Shown: in pieces, positions 50,915-58,815 of the stretch
Layout: each line of letters opens with the position of its first letter
Position numbering within the stretch: the first letter of the stretch is position 1
Assembly (NCBI GenBank): GCA_045531455.1
Contig: JAZSEA010000119.1
Coordinates: 9,321-73,320, forward strand
Source of the DNA: CAG-390 sp045531455
GTDB lineage: Bacteria; Bacillota; Clostridia; Oscillospirales; CAG-272
DNA: 64,000 nucleotides
Reading direction: 5' to 3'
Notes under the pieces: model-generated
Databases searched by the model: none
The model's input: only the letters and a program-made list of their open reading frames with translations
Told to the model about the DNA's origin: nothing
Program-made: the position numbers and the translations under genes

Positions 50915-51505
50915 ATGAAAATCTCAAAAAAAGACATTAATCAAAGTCCACTTTACAAAGCAATTCGTGCACGCGCACTCAAAGATAGCGCAACAACAAT
51001 TATTATTTCGGCAATTTCATGGTTTGGCGCATGGTTTTCAAGTATCATATTCATAATACCCGCTGTATATTTCAGCTTACGTCTGTGGCGCGATTGCATA
51101 AAATCATTAAGTCTCTCCAAAGCCGCATTGGCGGAACTTGAAAGTGAAGTTTTTACTGACATTCAGAAGCAGGCATTTCTTGATGAAAACCTTAACATGT
51201 TCGGTGTTATGACAGATCGCGGTCTTATTGTAAGAGCGGCATTTATCCCATATGAAAGCATTAACGAAATGCGCTTTCTGCCAAAAAAATGGCGTTGGGA
51301 TGCAGTTCTGCTCGGATTTGGGCTCCGTTCAACACCTGCATATCTTATAATTACGTATACCGTGAACGGCAAGAAAAATACAGCTATTAAAAATCTCCCG
51401 ACCAACCGAAATATTTCTGCGGATATTGAAGAATTTACAGCAGATGTAACCGCACACCCCGGTGCGAAGATCACGGTTCATAACGAGTATCTATTTGTGA
51501 ATTGA
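50915..51505 (+). CDS. Small membrane protein with two N-terminal helices and PH-like domain
   Basis: 196 residues. Two adjacent hydrophobic segments at about 27-60 (TTIIISAISWFGAWFSSIIFIIPAVYFSLRLW) make a hairpin in the membrane; the C-terminal 100 residues (MFGVMTDRGLIVRAAFIPYESINEMRFLPKK to ADVTAHPGAKITVHNEYLFV) resemble bacterial PH-like domains of YdbS/YcxB style. RBS AAGGAGG lies about seven bases ahead. It has no promoter of its own apart from readthrough of the RNA terminator. AT-rich codon use differs from surrounding genes. Followed by its own terminator. Confidence 0.55.
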   Translation: MKISKKDINQSPLYKAIRARALKDSATTIIISAISWFGAWFSSIIFIIPAVYFSLRLWRDCIKSLSLSKAALAELESEVFTDIQKQAFLDENLNMFGVMTDRGLIVRAAFIPYESINEMRFLPKKWRWDAVLLGFGLRSTPAYLIITYTVNGKKNTAIKNLPTNRNISADIEEFTADVTAHPGAKITVHNEYLFVN

Positions 51506-51532
51506 TTCAGTTAATACAATATTTTGCCAAAA

Positions 51533-51563
51533 GTGGTGAATTTCATATTCACCTCTTTTTTTA
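51533..51563 (+). terminator. Terminator after the PH-like membrane protein
   Basis: GGTGAAT (51535-51541), five-base loop, ATTCACC (51547-51553), then CTC and seven T residues. From there to the promoter at 51668 no gene or structure is apparent. Confidence 0.85.
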
Positions 51564-51667
51564 TTTGATGTAGTACGCGATTGTTGAATCTTACCTATAC
51601 CTCTTCCCCTCCATCCGTCATTCTATTGTTTACAGTGATGAAATGTTGGAAAAGCGGCAAATATTGC

Positions 51668-51724
51668 TTGACTTTTCCATTAATTCATGGTATAATTTTC
51701 TCAAATAGAACATTTGTTCTATTT
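51668..51724 (+). promoter_or_regulatory. SOS-regulated promoter of the phage-tail-like operon (LexA box)
   Basis: TTGACT (51668-51673), exactly 17-bp spacer, TATAAT (51691-51696). Starting 6 bp after the -10 is a perfect 22-bp palindrome (51703-51724) centred on GAACATTTGTTC (51708-51719), which matches the Gram-positive LexA (DinR) consensus GAAC-N4-GTTC. It covers the predicted start site, so LexA binding would block initiation and DNA damage would release it. The 5' UTR that follows (to 51814) has small hairpins (GACC-GAAA-GGTC; TCGCGG..CCGCGA at about 51751-51774). Confidence 0.85.
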
Positions 51725-51814
51725 ATATATTGACCGAAAGGTCATCTCTCTCGCGGTATGTCGGGAATCCGCGATGAGGCTTGGCTTCGGAATATATCTG
51801 AAAGGAAAATTTTC

Positions 51815-51898
51815 ATGAAAAGATTCACTATTGAAATAAGCAAAAGGCTTAATATTTATTTCTCCAAAGCAAAGCTCGCGGGAGGTGGATGCGCATGA
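51815..51898 (+). CDS. 27-residue peptide, first gene of the tail-like operon
   Basis: ATG at 51815 with AAAGGA eight bases ahead; the peptide starts MKRFTIEISKRLNIYFSKAK and ends AGGGCA, then TGA. The stop overlaps the ATG of the next gene (ATGA), the arrangement used for translational coupling. It is basic and shows no membrane segment. Short coupled frames of this kind occur in phage tail modules; a regulatory (leader) or structural role cannot be decided. Confidence 0.55.
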   Translation: MKRFTIEISKRLNIYFSKAKLAGGGCA

Positions 51899-52203
51899 TG
51901 AGGGGTGACTCATACAGCCTGCCGATCAGCATCGAGACCACGGCGGGTGTGGCAAATGCCGACGTTTTCGAGGAAGTCGAGGTATGTATCGGCAACGAGA
52001 TACGCAAAACACTCACTTCGGGTGAGATCGAATTCGACGCGGAGCGTTCGCTTTTCCTCGTTCCTCTTACACAGGAGGAGACTTTCGGTCTTCGCGGCAG
52101 AGCGAGGGTAAACGTACGCTGTAAATATCACGGCGGCGACGTTGTCGGCGTAGATCTCGGTGTCCTTGACTTTGCTCCCACACTCTCAAGGGAGGTGCTC
52201 TGA
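51895..52203 (+). CDS. Phage baseplate-upper-protein-like (BppU N-terminal-type)
   Basis: 102 residues. MMRGDSYSLPISIETTAGVANADVFEEVEVCIGN, then FLVPLTQEETFGLRGRARVNVRCKYHGGDVVGVDLG: the typical small all-beta N-terminal module of Firmicutes phage baseplate upper proteins, which fixes receptor-binding trimers to the baseplate. GGAGG (51881-51885) is nine bases before the ATG at 51895; ATG codons at 51889 and 51898 are less well placed. Stop and the start of the next gene share a base (TGATG). Confidence 0.7.
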   Translation: MMRGDSYSLPISIETTAGVANADVFEEVEVCIGNEIRKTLTSGEIEFDAERSLFLVPLTQEETFGLRGRARVNVRCKYHGGDVVGVDLGVLDFAPTLSREVL

Positions 52204-55200
52204 TGGAAGAGATCAGCGTAAAGCTCAATGAGTTTCCGACGATACACGTCTCGCTCGGAAACGTAAATATCAGCCAGCATCCCAAGCCCACCTCTCATTC
52301 CCTTCTCGAGGATCGCGATGACTCGGATCAGCATCCGATCTCGGCTATCACGGGACTTTCCGATGCTCTTGATTTAAAGATCGAGCAAAGAGAACTTGAT
52401 TCTGCGGTCGATTCCGCGCTCGGCGAAGCCAAGGATCGCGGCGACTTTGACGGAAAAAGCGCATACGAATATGCAAAGGATGCGGGTTACGCGGGCAGCG
52501 AGGCGGATTTTGCCGAAAAGCTTGCCGCCGATTGCAGCTCGGTACACATAGGTCCCTCAGCTCCCGAAAAGGACGCAGACCTTTGGATCGACACCGATGA
52601 GGAGCCCGAGAAGGAAGAAATCAATATTCCCACTCCTGATTTTGCCGCAAGTGAAGATGAGGATGGCCATATCCTCAACCGCACGCATTTTGTCGACAAG
52701 GACGGCGTGGTTCATAAGCTCGACAACAAATATATCGACGCCGATTGGATGGCAACGAGTGAGGAGCATATCGCAACAGCAGAGGTCATCCGCGAGCAGA
52801 AGGTCACAAGCACATGGTCGGACTTGCAGTACACCTTGCAGCCGGGTATCGAGTATGACGTTATCATCAACGATGTGGTATATCCGTGTGTCGCGTGGGG
52901 ATCGGGTGCGGTTCAGCTCGGAAACAATACGTCGCTGTCAAAAAACAATTATCCGTTCTGTGTTTATTGGGCAGGCGGCACGGCTACGATGGGCATGTTC
53001 TTCTACGATAAAAATGTGTTCAGTTCTCCGATTTACCTCAAGGTAACGGAACACAGTTGGACGGATTACAACAAGCTCCCCGAGGGATTTCTCCCCGAGT
53101 GCGTTGTTAAGTCCGTCAATGGCATCACCCCCGACGAGAACGGAAATGTTGAGATCGAGGTGAGTGGTGGCGGTGCGGAGGTTTCTTCCGTTGAACCGTT
53201 GGAAGACGATATCCCGAAGGTGTTCTTCGGCGGTGCGTTACAGCAGACCAAAGACGAAGCTGTTGTGCCGTTCCGCTATATCTCCAAAACCGAGGATATT
53301 TCGGGCTATGCGGAAATCAAGGCACAGGGCAACAGCTCTATGTCTTACCCTAAAAAGAATCAGACCGTAAAGCTGTTCAAGGATGCAGAATGCACCGAAA
53401 AGCTGAAAGTGGACTTCAAAGGATGGGGTAAGCAGAACAAATTCTGTTTCAAAGCAAATTGGATCGACCTTACCCACGCAAGAAACGTGGTATCTGCCCG
53501 TCTGTGGGCTGATGTGGTGAAGTCCAGAGCCAACTATGCGGAACTACCCGAACTGCTCCGCACAACCCCCAATCAGGGTGCGATGGACGGCTTCCCGATC
53601 AAGGTCTACGCAAACGGCGTGTATCAGGGTAGATATACGCTGAACATCCCGAAGGATAAGTGGGCATTCAACATGGACGATGATCTTGACAATCATTGCG
53701 TTCTGTGCGGTGAAAACTATGCAAGCGGATGCTTCCGTGCGGCGGCTAACATCAACGAATCCGACTGGACGGATGAAATTCACGATACTGTTCCGACATC
53801 CATAAAAACGAGATGGAACGAAGTAATCTCTTTCGTTATGAACTCCACGGACGAAGACTTCAAGGCAAATCTCGGAAATTACTTCGATGTTGACAGCCTT
53901 ATAGACTATCATCTCTTTGGTCTGGCTTCTTGTGGTTTCGATGCTTACGGTAAGAATCAGCTTTATCTGACCTATGACGGTCAGAAGTGGATCGCTTCGA
54001 TGTACGATATGGACTCCACATGGGGTCTGTATTGGAACGGCAGCAAGTTTGTCGCAACAGACTATCCGAGAACATCCTATGAAGATTATGTTTCGGGGGA
54101 TGCGTCCTGCTCGGGTGAAGGCAATCTGTTGTATAACCGTTTGGAAGCCCTGTTCTATGAAAAACTGCAAGCACGTTGGGCTGAACTGCGGAACGGTGTG
54201 TTGACGATTGATAACGTCATCAATCGTTTTGAACGATTTACCGACATTGCTTCGGCTGACCTTGTAAAAGAGGACTACGCTTCTACCACGGGCGGCGGCA
54301 AGTTTACGGGCATCCCTTCGCAGTCTACAAATAATATTCAGCAGATTCGTGCCTATGCGATAGCAAGATTGGTGTGGACGGATGAGTATGTAGAGAACCT
54401 TACACCTGCCGTCCCTGTGCCGTGTACAGGTATTACACTGTCTACATCTACTCTGACCTTTACGGCAGAAGGTAGGCAGACACTTACTGCAACCGTGACA
54501 CCTGACGGATGCACCGATGCAATCACGTGGGAAAGCGATAATCAGAGCATTGCAACCGTGGTTGGTGGTGTGGTTACTGCCGTTGCAAACGGTTCTTGCA
54601 ACATCACTGCTTATTGCGGTGAATATTCTGCAAGCTGTGCTGTTTCAGTATCGGGCATCGTTGAGCCTGTGCCTTGTACAGGCATTACGCTGAATCAACC
54701 CGCATTGACCTTTACAGGGGCAGGAAGTCAGACATTGACCGCAACGGCTACTCCTAACGGATGCACCGATGTGATTACTTGGGAAAGCGACAACGAAGCG
54801 ATAGCAAAAGTCGAGAATGGTATTGTTACGGCAGTCGGCAACGGTTCTTGTAACATCACCGTTAGATGCGGTAATTATTCCGCAAGCTGTACTGTTTCTG
54901 TTTCGGGTATCGTTGAACTCACCAGAACATACACGGTTGAATTGGATGTAGAGGGTGGCATTGCTACTGACACAACAGGTGAAAATGTTACAATGTCAAA
55001 TTTCCATACTTCTAATGAGTATTTAGACATCGAAGGTTTTGATTATGTTACCGTAATAAACACCGAGTATCTGGTCGGTATTGCGTTCTACGATTCCGAA
55101 GAAACATTCGTACTTAACAATGCAAACAAATTGTATGCGAATGGAAAAACGGTATATGCAATTCCTGATGGCGTGAAGTATTGCCGAGTTTGTATGAACG

Positions 55201-55604
55201 CTACAGGCGGTAACACTGCCGTTGTGAAAGCATACGAAACGGATGCGTTTATTACGCTTCCTGTAACATCATGGAGTGCGGAAGCAAAGGGCAATATCTC
55301 TAATGCTGGTGTAATAACAGAAACGGGCAGCGATTCTTATGTTTGCGAAATTACTGAACTTCCCGACGGTGCATTTTGTCTAATTGTAGAAAATACGAAT
55401 GGTGCGTCTTATATGTGGAAGAAGGTAGCGTTGTACAATTCAGCGGGAACATTTATCAGCATTAGCCATGATGGGGGAGTGACAACACCGCATATCGTGC
55501 GAACTGTTGGTGCGAATGCCTTTGCAATCGCAGTATTCCCGAATAATCTTGCTACGAACAATGCACCCGCAGAGCAGATTGCCGTGCGGTATCTCGTAGA
55601 GTGA
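52203..55604 (+). CDS. Tail-fibre-like protein with CotH kinase domain and two Ig-like (BIG2) repeats
   Basis: 1133 residues. 1-140: phage tail N-terminus (EISVKLNEFPTIHVSLGNVNI; DGKSAYEYAKDAGYAG; GPSAPEKDADLWIDTDEE), followed by a DENGNVEIEVSGGG linker at about 310-325. About 340-730: CotH kinase domain with IKAQGNSSMSYPKKNQ, FCFKANWID (ATP Lys), SLIDYHLFGLASCGFDAYGKN and IASMYDMDSTWGL (metal-binding YDMD). About 739-816 and 823-903: two 40-60% alike BIG2 domains. 905-1133: beta-rich, probably glycan-binding. CotH proteins are secreted protein kinases known from spore coats; linked to a tail fibre this is unusual. Codon use changes from host-like to CTG/TGT/GGT-rich near 52,790, marking a mosaic join. 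Confidence 0.8.
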   Translation: MEEISVKLNEFPTIHVSLGNVNISQHPKPTSHSLLEDRDDSDQHPISAITGLSDALDLKIEQRELDSAVDSALGEAKDRGDFDGKSAYEYAKDAGYAGSEADFAEKLAADCSSVHIGPSAPEKDADLWIDTDEEPEKEEINIPTPDFAASEDEDGHILNRTHFVDKDGVVHKLDNKYIDADWMATSEEHIATAEVIREQKVTSTWSDLQYTLQPGIEYDVIINDVVYPCVAWGSGAVQLGNNTSLSKNNYPFCVYWAGGTATMGMFFYDKNVFSSPIYLKVTEHSWTDYNKLPEGFLPECVVKSVNGITPDENGNVEIEVSGGGAEVSSVEPLEDDIPKVFFGGALQQTKDEAVVPFRYISKTEDISGYAEIKAQGNSSMSYPKKNQTVKLFKDAECTEKLKVDFKGWGKQNKFCFKANWIDLTHARNVVSARLWADVVKSRANYAELPELLRTTPNQGAMDGFPIKVYANGVYQGRYTLNIPKDKWAFNMDDDLDNHCVLCGENYASGCFRAAANINESDWTDEIHDTVPTSIKTRWNEVISFVMNSTDEDFKANLGNYFDVDSLIDYHLFGLASCGFDAYGKNQLYLTYDGQKWIASMYDMDSTWGLYWNGSKFVATDYPRTSYEDYVSGDASCSGEGNLLYNRLEALFYEKLQARWAELRNGVLTIDNVINRFERFTDIASADLVKEDYASTTGGGKFTGIPSQSTNNIQQIRAYAIARLVWTDEYVENLTPAVPVPCTGITLSTSTLTFTAEGRQTLTATVTPDGCTDAITWESDNQSIATVVGGVVTAVANGSCNITAYCGEYSASCAVSVSGIVEPVPCTGITLNQPALTFTGAGSQTLTATATPNGCTDVITWESDNEAIAKVENGIVTAVGNGSCNITVRCGNYSASCTVSVSGIVELTRTYTVELDVEGGIATDTTGENVTMSNFHTSNEYLDIEGFDYVTVINTEYLVGIAFYDSEETFVLNNANKLYANGKTVYAIPDGVKYCRVCMNATGGNTAVVKAYETDAFITLPVTSWSAEAKGNISNAGVITETGSDSYVCEITELPDGAFCLIVENTNGASYMWKKVALYNSAGTFISISHDGGVTTPHIVRTVGANAFAIAVFPNNLATNNAPAEQIAVRYLVE
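54418..54915 (+). repeat. Tandem duplication encoding the two BIG2 domains
   Basis: Two adjacent units of about 250 bp inside the tail-fibre-like gene encode the similar segments ITWESDNQSIATVVGG and ITWESDNEAIAKVENG, each closing with the same NGSCNIT..CG.YSASC pattern and SVSGIVE. This is an internal domain duplication, a place where copy number could vary by recombination. Confidence 0.75.
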
Positions 55605-55622
55605 TGTGCATGAGGTGGCGTA

Positions 55623-55724
55623 ATGGGATTTATAATCGGACTATTCATCGGCTGTGCCGTCGGAGTGACGGTCATGTGCTGTCTGTTTGTGGCAAAGAGG
55701 GAGGTTAACTATGAGCGTACTTAA
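55623..55724 (+). CDS. DUF3789-type single-span membrane peptide
   Basis: 33 residues, too short for usual gene callers: MGFIIGLFIGCAVGVTVMCC then LFVAKREVNYERT. One hydrophobic helix with a Gly-rich GLFIG motif and a charged C-terminal tail matches DUF3789, small peptides common in Firmicutes phages and mobile elements. It starts 18 bp after the tail-fibre gene and overlaps the next gene by 14 bases. A holin-like role is possible but unproven. Confidence 0.65.
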   Translation: MGFIIGLFIGCAVGVTVMCCLFVAKREVNYERT

Positions 55725-57651
55725 ATACAAAGACCCAATCACAGGTGAATGGCTGACTTCGGGAACAGTACACGTTATCAATGAGGGCGGCACCTCCGTT
55801 GCCCTCGAAGAGCAGCTCAAGGCGAGCGGTTATGACGATTACATCACACCCGAGGTCATGGATATGGTCAGCCGTGTAAATGCCGTCCGCAAGGACAGCA
55901 GCATCGTATTCGTTGCTATGTCGGATAACCATTATCCCGCGTCGCAGACAGCGACAACGGCTTACGAATCGAACGCTAAAAGCTCCCTCCAAGCGAGTCG
56001 AGCGGCGAAGGCTCTGTCTTACCTCATCCGTCCCGATTTCTTCGCTCATCTCGGCGACGTTGCGACGGGTGCCGCCTCGACCGCTCCCGATATGCTGAAA
56101 ACTCAGATCGAGGGATTTCTCAGATATTTCCGTGAAGCGATGAGCGACCTTCCCGTCTTCCTCTGCATCGGAAACCACGACACGGGCATCTATTATCACG
56201 ATGCGCAGAGCGACGGCAAGATCCACACAATGAGCGGAAAATATCTCTACGATAATTTCACGGCTCATTCGGAAAGCTCGGATACCGTTATCGGTGATAA
56301 GACCAACGGAGGCTACTGCTACCGCGATTTCACCGATAAGAAGCTTCGAGTTATTATGCTGAACACCTCGGAGAAGCTCGTCGGAATGCAGAGGGATTCC
56401 ACGACCTACGGAGCGCAGAGAGTGTGGCTTGCGAACGCCCTGCTTGACCTTAACGCAAAGGACAATGCCGCCGAATGGGGATTTATCATTCTCTCGCATT
56501 ACCCCGCCGATTACGGTGCGACAATGCCTCTCTCGGAGCTTTTGAAGGCTTACGTTGAGGGAACGAGTCACACGGTCAGCGATCCGAGCGGTGACGGCAC
56601 GAACCGGACGGTCGATTTCTCGGGCAAGAACGGTGCGAAATTCATAGCGCAGTTCCACGGTCACGTACATAACTTCAAATCTGACAAGCTCTACAGCTAT
56701 GCGACAGGCTCGGGAGTTCAGTATGACGCGCACCGCGTCTGCATTCCGAACGCGCAGTTCGACCGCGAGAATTACTACACGACGGTCGGATCTTACAACG
56801 ACATTGATTTCTCGGAGGCTGCGAGCTATCCGAAGACAGCGAACACGGCAGACAGTACTTCCTTCGTCGTGAACGTCATAAATCCCTCCGAGCAGAAGCT
56901 GTATTCGTTCTGCTACGGCGCGGGATATGACCGAGTTATCGGATTCGGCTCGACGGTTTACTACAGCATCGCATCGAAGCTGACGAACGTAACGACCTCG
57001 AACGATGCCAAGAGCATCGAGTCCGGGAAGTCTTATTCGGCAACTCTGACACCTGCCGATGGATATGACTTCAAGAGCGTAACGGTTACGATGGACGGCA
57101 AGGACATTACGTCCACGGCTTACAAGAACGGAGTCGTTACGATCTCGAAGGTCACGGGCAACGTCGTGATCACGGCAAAGGCTCAGGCAGCTCCGAACTT
57201 CACGAACCTTGTTCCTCTGTCGATCAATGCCGACGGCTCGGACTTCAACGCGGACGGCGACGGTTACGACAACGATACCTATATCAATTCGAGCGGCGCG
57301 ATCGCTACTAAAAAGGGCAGTACCACAACGGGCTTTATTCCCGTAACGGCGGGAGTGAAGACCATCCGAATCGCGGGTGAAGGTCTCTCCATCGACCCGA
57401 TTTATACCAGAATCGCAAGCTATGACGCGAATTTCAACCTCATAGCAAACTCTCCGTATAAGAACATGGGCGTTCAGCACAGCTCGGGGGCTTATTATCA
57501 AGGTAAGCTCATCACCGAGGATTCGACGCTCATCACGCTTGAGCTTGAAAGGGTCTCGATCCTTGCCTCGGGTGTTTATCTGCGAGTCTGTACAAACGGC
57601 GACGGCGCGGAAATGGTCGTCACGGTGGATGAAGAAATCACTTACGGATAA
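55711..57651 (+). CDS. Calcineurin-like metallophosphoesterase with phage-tail N-terminus
   Basis: 646 residues starting at ATG 55711 (GGAGG six bases ahead). 1-45: SVLKYKDPITGEWLTSGTVHVIN, the KYKD..GEW start usual for tail-associated phage proteins. About 60-390: a metallophosphoesterase with AMSDNHYP (DxH), HLGDVA (GD), CIGNHDTG (GNHD), LSHYP (His) and QFHGHVHNF (GHxH), all ligands present. About 430-500: bacterial repeat-type beta domain (SGKSYSATLTPADGYDFKSVTVTMDGKDI). 505-646: a beta-rich C-terminal domain comparable to that of the tail-fibre-like protein. It could cleave phosphodiester or phosphorylated cell-surface polymers such as teichoic acids. Last gene of the SOS operon. Confidence 0.8.
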   Translation: MSVLKYKDPITGEWLTSGTVHVINEGGTSVALEEQLKASGYDDYITPEVMDMVSRVNAVRKDSSIVFVAMSDNHYPASQTATTAYESNAKSSLQASRAAKALSYLIRPDFFAHLGDVATGAASTAPDMLKTQIEGFLRYFREAMSDLPVFLCIGNHDTGIYYHDAQSDGKIHTMSGKYLYDNFTAHSESSDTVIGDKTNGGYCYRDFTDKKLRVIMLNTSEKLVGMQRDSTTYGAQRVWLANALLDLNAKDNAAEWGFIILSHYPADYGATMPLSELLKAYVEGTSHTVSDPSGDGTNRTVDFSGKNGAKFIAQFHGHVHNFKSDKLYSYATGSGVQYDAHRVCIPNAQFDRENYYTTVGSYNDIDFSEAASYPKTANTADSTSFVVNVINPSEQKLYSFCYGAGYDRVIGFGSTVYYSIASKLTNVTTSNDAKSIESGKSYSATLTPADGYDFKSVTVTMDGKDITSTAYKNGVVTISKVTGNVVITAKAQAAPNFTNLVPLSINADGSDFNADGDGYDNDTYINSSGAIATKKGSTTTGFIPVTAGVKTIRIAGEGLSIDPIYTRIASYDANFNLIANSPYKNMGVQHSSGAYYQGKLITEDSTLITLELERVSILASGVYLRVCTNGDGAEMVVTVDEEITYG

Positions 57652-57655
57652 AACG

Positions 57656-57685
57656 AACAGCCGACTCATCCGAGTCGGCTGTTTT
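57656..57685 (+). terminator. Terminator of the SOS/tail-like operon
   Basis: AACAGCCGACTC, loop ATCC and GAGTCGGCTGTT give a perfect 12-bp stem followed by TTTAT. It lies 5 bp after the metallophosphoesterase stop, and can also serve the convergent kinase gene. Confidence 0.93.
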
Positions 57686-57694
57686 ATATTGATT

Positions 57695-58636
57695 TTACTG
57701 CTTTTTGATCTCCTCGTAATCGTGGAGGAACTTCTCGCGGAAGGCTTCGTCGGCTACGATCCCGATGTCGTAGAGAGCCTCGACCGCGCCTCCGTAAACG
57801 GGAGGAACTTCGGCGAAAAAGATGCGCATATCCTTCGGTGCCATAGCCTTGACTGTGTCGGCGTACTCGGGATAATTCTTGAAGATGCCGCCGTTGAAGA
57901 TCAGATCGAAGGGGCCGCCGTTCTTTTTGTACTGCGCCCAGATAACGTCGGCAAGGTCGGATGCGCACTCGTTGAATATACGGCGGGCAACGATGTCGCC
58001 CTTGTTTCTCGCCTCAAAGAGGACGTGTGCGAAGGATGCGACGTAAGAGCGTCCGAGAGTGTAGATCTTATCAAGTCTGTACCAGAGCGGAACGCCAGCA
58101 GCCTCCTCGAGCATCTCGACAAGCATCGTCGGCTGATCGCTTCCGTCAACTGCGCGCAAAGCCGCGCGGATCGCCTTGCGTCCGAGAACGTATCCGCTTC
58201 CGCAGCTGTCGATCATATGTCCTCCGCCGCCGATGTGGTAATATTCGTCGCCCTGTCTGACGTAAAGCGCAGATCCGGTTCCGCAGATCATTCCCGCACC
58301 GTCGCGGTGACCGAAAACTCCCGAAACGAGCGAGGGACCGTCGCCCTCGATGCGAAGCTTCTCAAAACCGTATTTCTCAAGCGCACCGGTAAACTGCGGC
58401 ATATAGTATTCGCACGCCGCCGCGCCGAGATAGAATGCCGAGGGCTTTTCGGGCGATGCGGCAAGAAGCGCGTCAACGCATTTGCAAAGGTTATTTATCG
58501 AATAATCAACTCCGTTGTCAAAGGGTGCTCCGCCCTTCTCTACAACGCGGCAGACAACTGCGCCGTCCTCTGTAAAGACAACGCCCTCCGCCTTTGTTCC
58601 GCCCATATCAACGGCGGCAAGATATCTCAGTGCCAT
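57695..58636 (-). CDS. BadF/BadG/BcrA/BcrD-type ATPase, N-acetylglucosamine kinase-like
   Basis: 313 residues of the ASKHA sugar kinase fold. AAVDMGGTKAEGVVF is the phosphate-1 motif, GAGMICGTGSALYVRQG phosphate-2, GGHMIDSCGSGYVLGRKAIRAAL the family signature and LIFNGGIFKN the adenosine motif. Human and bacterial members phosphorylate GlcNAc taken from peptidoglycan or chitin. No transporter or hydrolase gene is adjacent. It has its own promoter and converges on the tail-like operon. Confidence 0.82.
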   Translation of the reverse strand: MALRYLAAVDMGGTKAEGVVFTEDGAVVCRVVEKGGAPFDNGVDYSINNLCKCVDALLAASPEKPSAFYLGAAACEYYMPQFTGALEKYGFEKLRIEGDGPSLVSGVFGHRDGAGMICGTGSALYVRQGDEYYHIGGGGHMIDSCGSGYVLGRKAIRAALRAVDGSDQPTMLVEMLEEAAGVPLWYRLDKIYTLGRSYVASFAHVLFEARNKGDIVARRIFNECASDLADVIWAQYKKNGGPFDLIFNGGIFKNYPEYADTVKAMAPKDMRIFFAEVPPVYGGAVEALYDIGIVADEAFREKFLHDYEEIKKQ

Positions 58637-58682
58637 ATTTATACCTCCTGCGATCCGCGGACCGCGTAAATTTCCAAGTCAA

Positions 58683-58711
58683 ATTATAGCACATTATATC
58701 TGTCAAGTCAA
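58683..58711 (-). promoter_or_regulatory. Promoter of the sugar kinase gene
   Basis: Minus strand TTGACT (58711-58706), 17-bp spacer, TATAAT (58688-58683). Confidence 0.8.
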
Positions 58712-58754
58712 GTGAGACAGAAAAATTAATTTTTGTTGACTCTTCTGCTTTTTA

Positions 58755-58783
58755 TTGACATTGAAGAAAATCAATGCTATAAT
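58755..58783 (+). promoter_or_regulatory. Promoter of the PHP gene at 58816
   Basis: TTGACA (58755-58760), 17-bp spacer, TATAAT (58778-58783); a consensus match 33 bp before the ATG and 44 bp from the divergent kinase promoter. Confidence 0.85.
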
Positions 58784-58815
58784 ATAATTTAATAATAGTT
58801 ACAGGAGTTGACGAC

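Noticed and set aside
51566..51667. Search for an additional small gene between the PH-like protein and the SOS promoter
   Set aside because: No frame with a ribosome binding site; only the terminator and promoter are visible.
55705..57669. 654-residue open frame opposite the metallophosphoesterase
   Set aside because: Antisense shadow; the forward frame has all phosphoesterase ligands and a good ribosome binding site.
51668..57685. Diversity-generating retroelement acting on the tail fibre
   Set aside because: No reverse transcriptase, template repeat or A-to-N variable region is visible.
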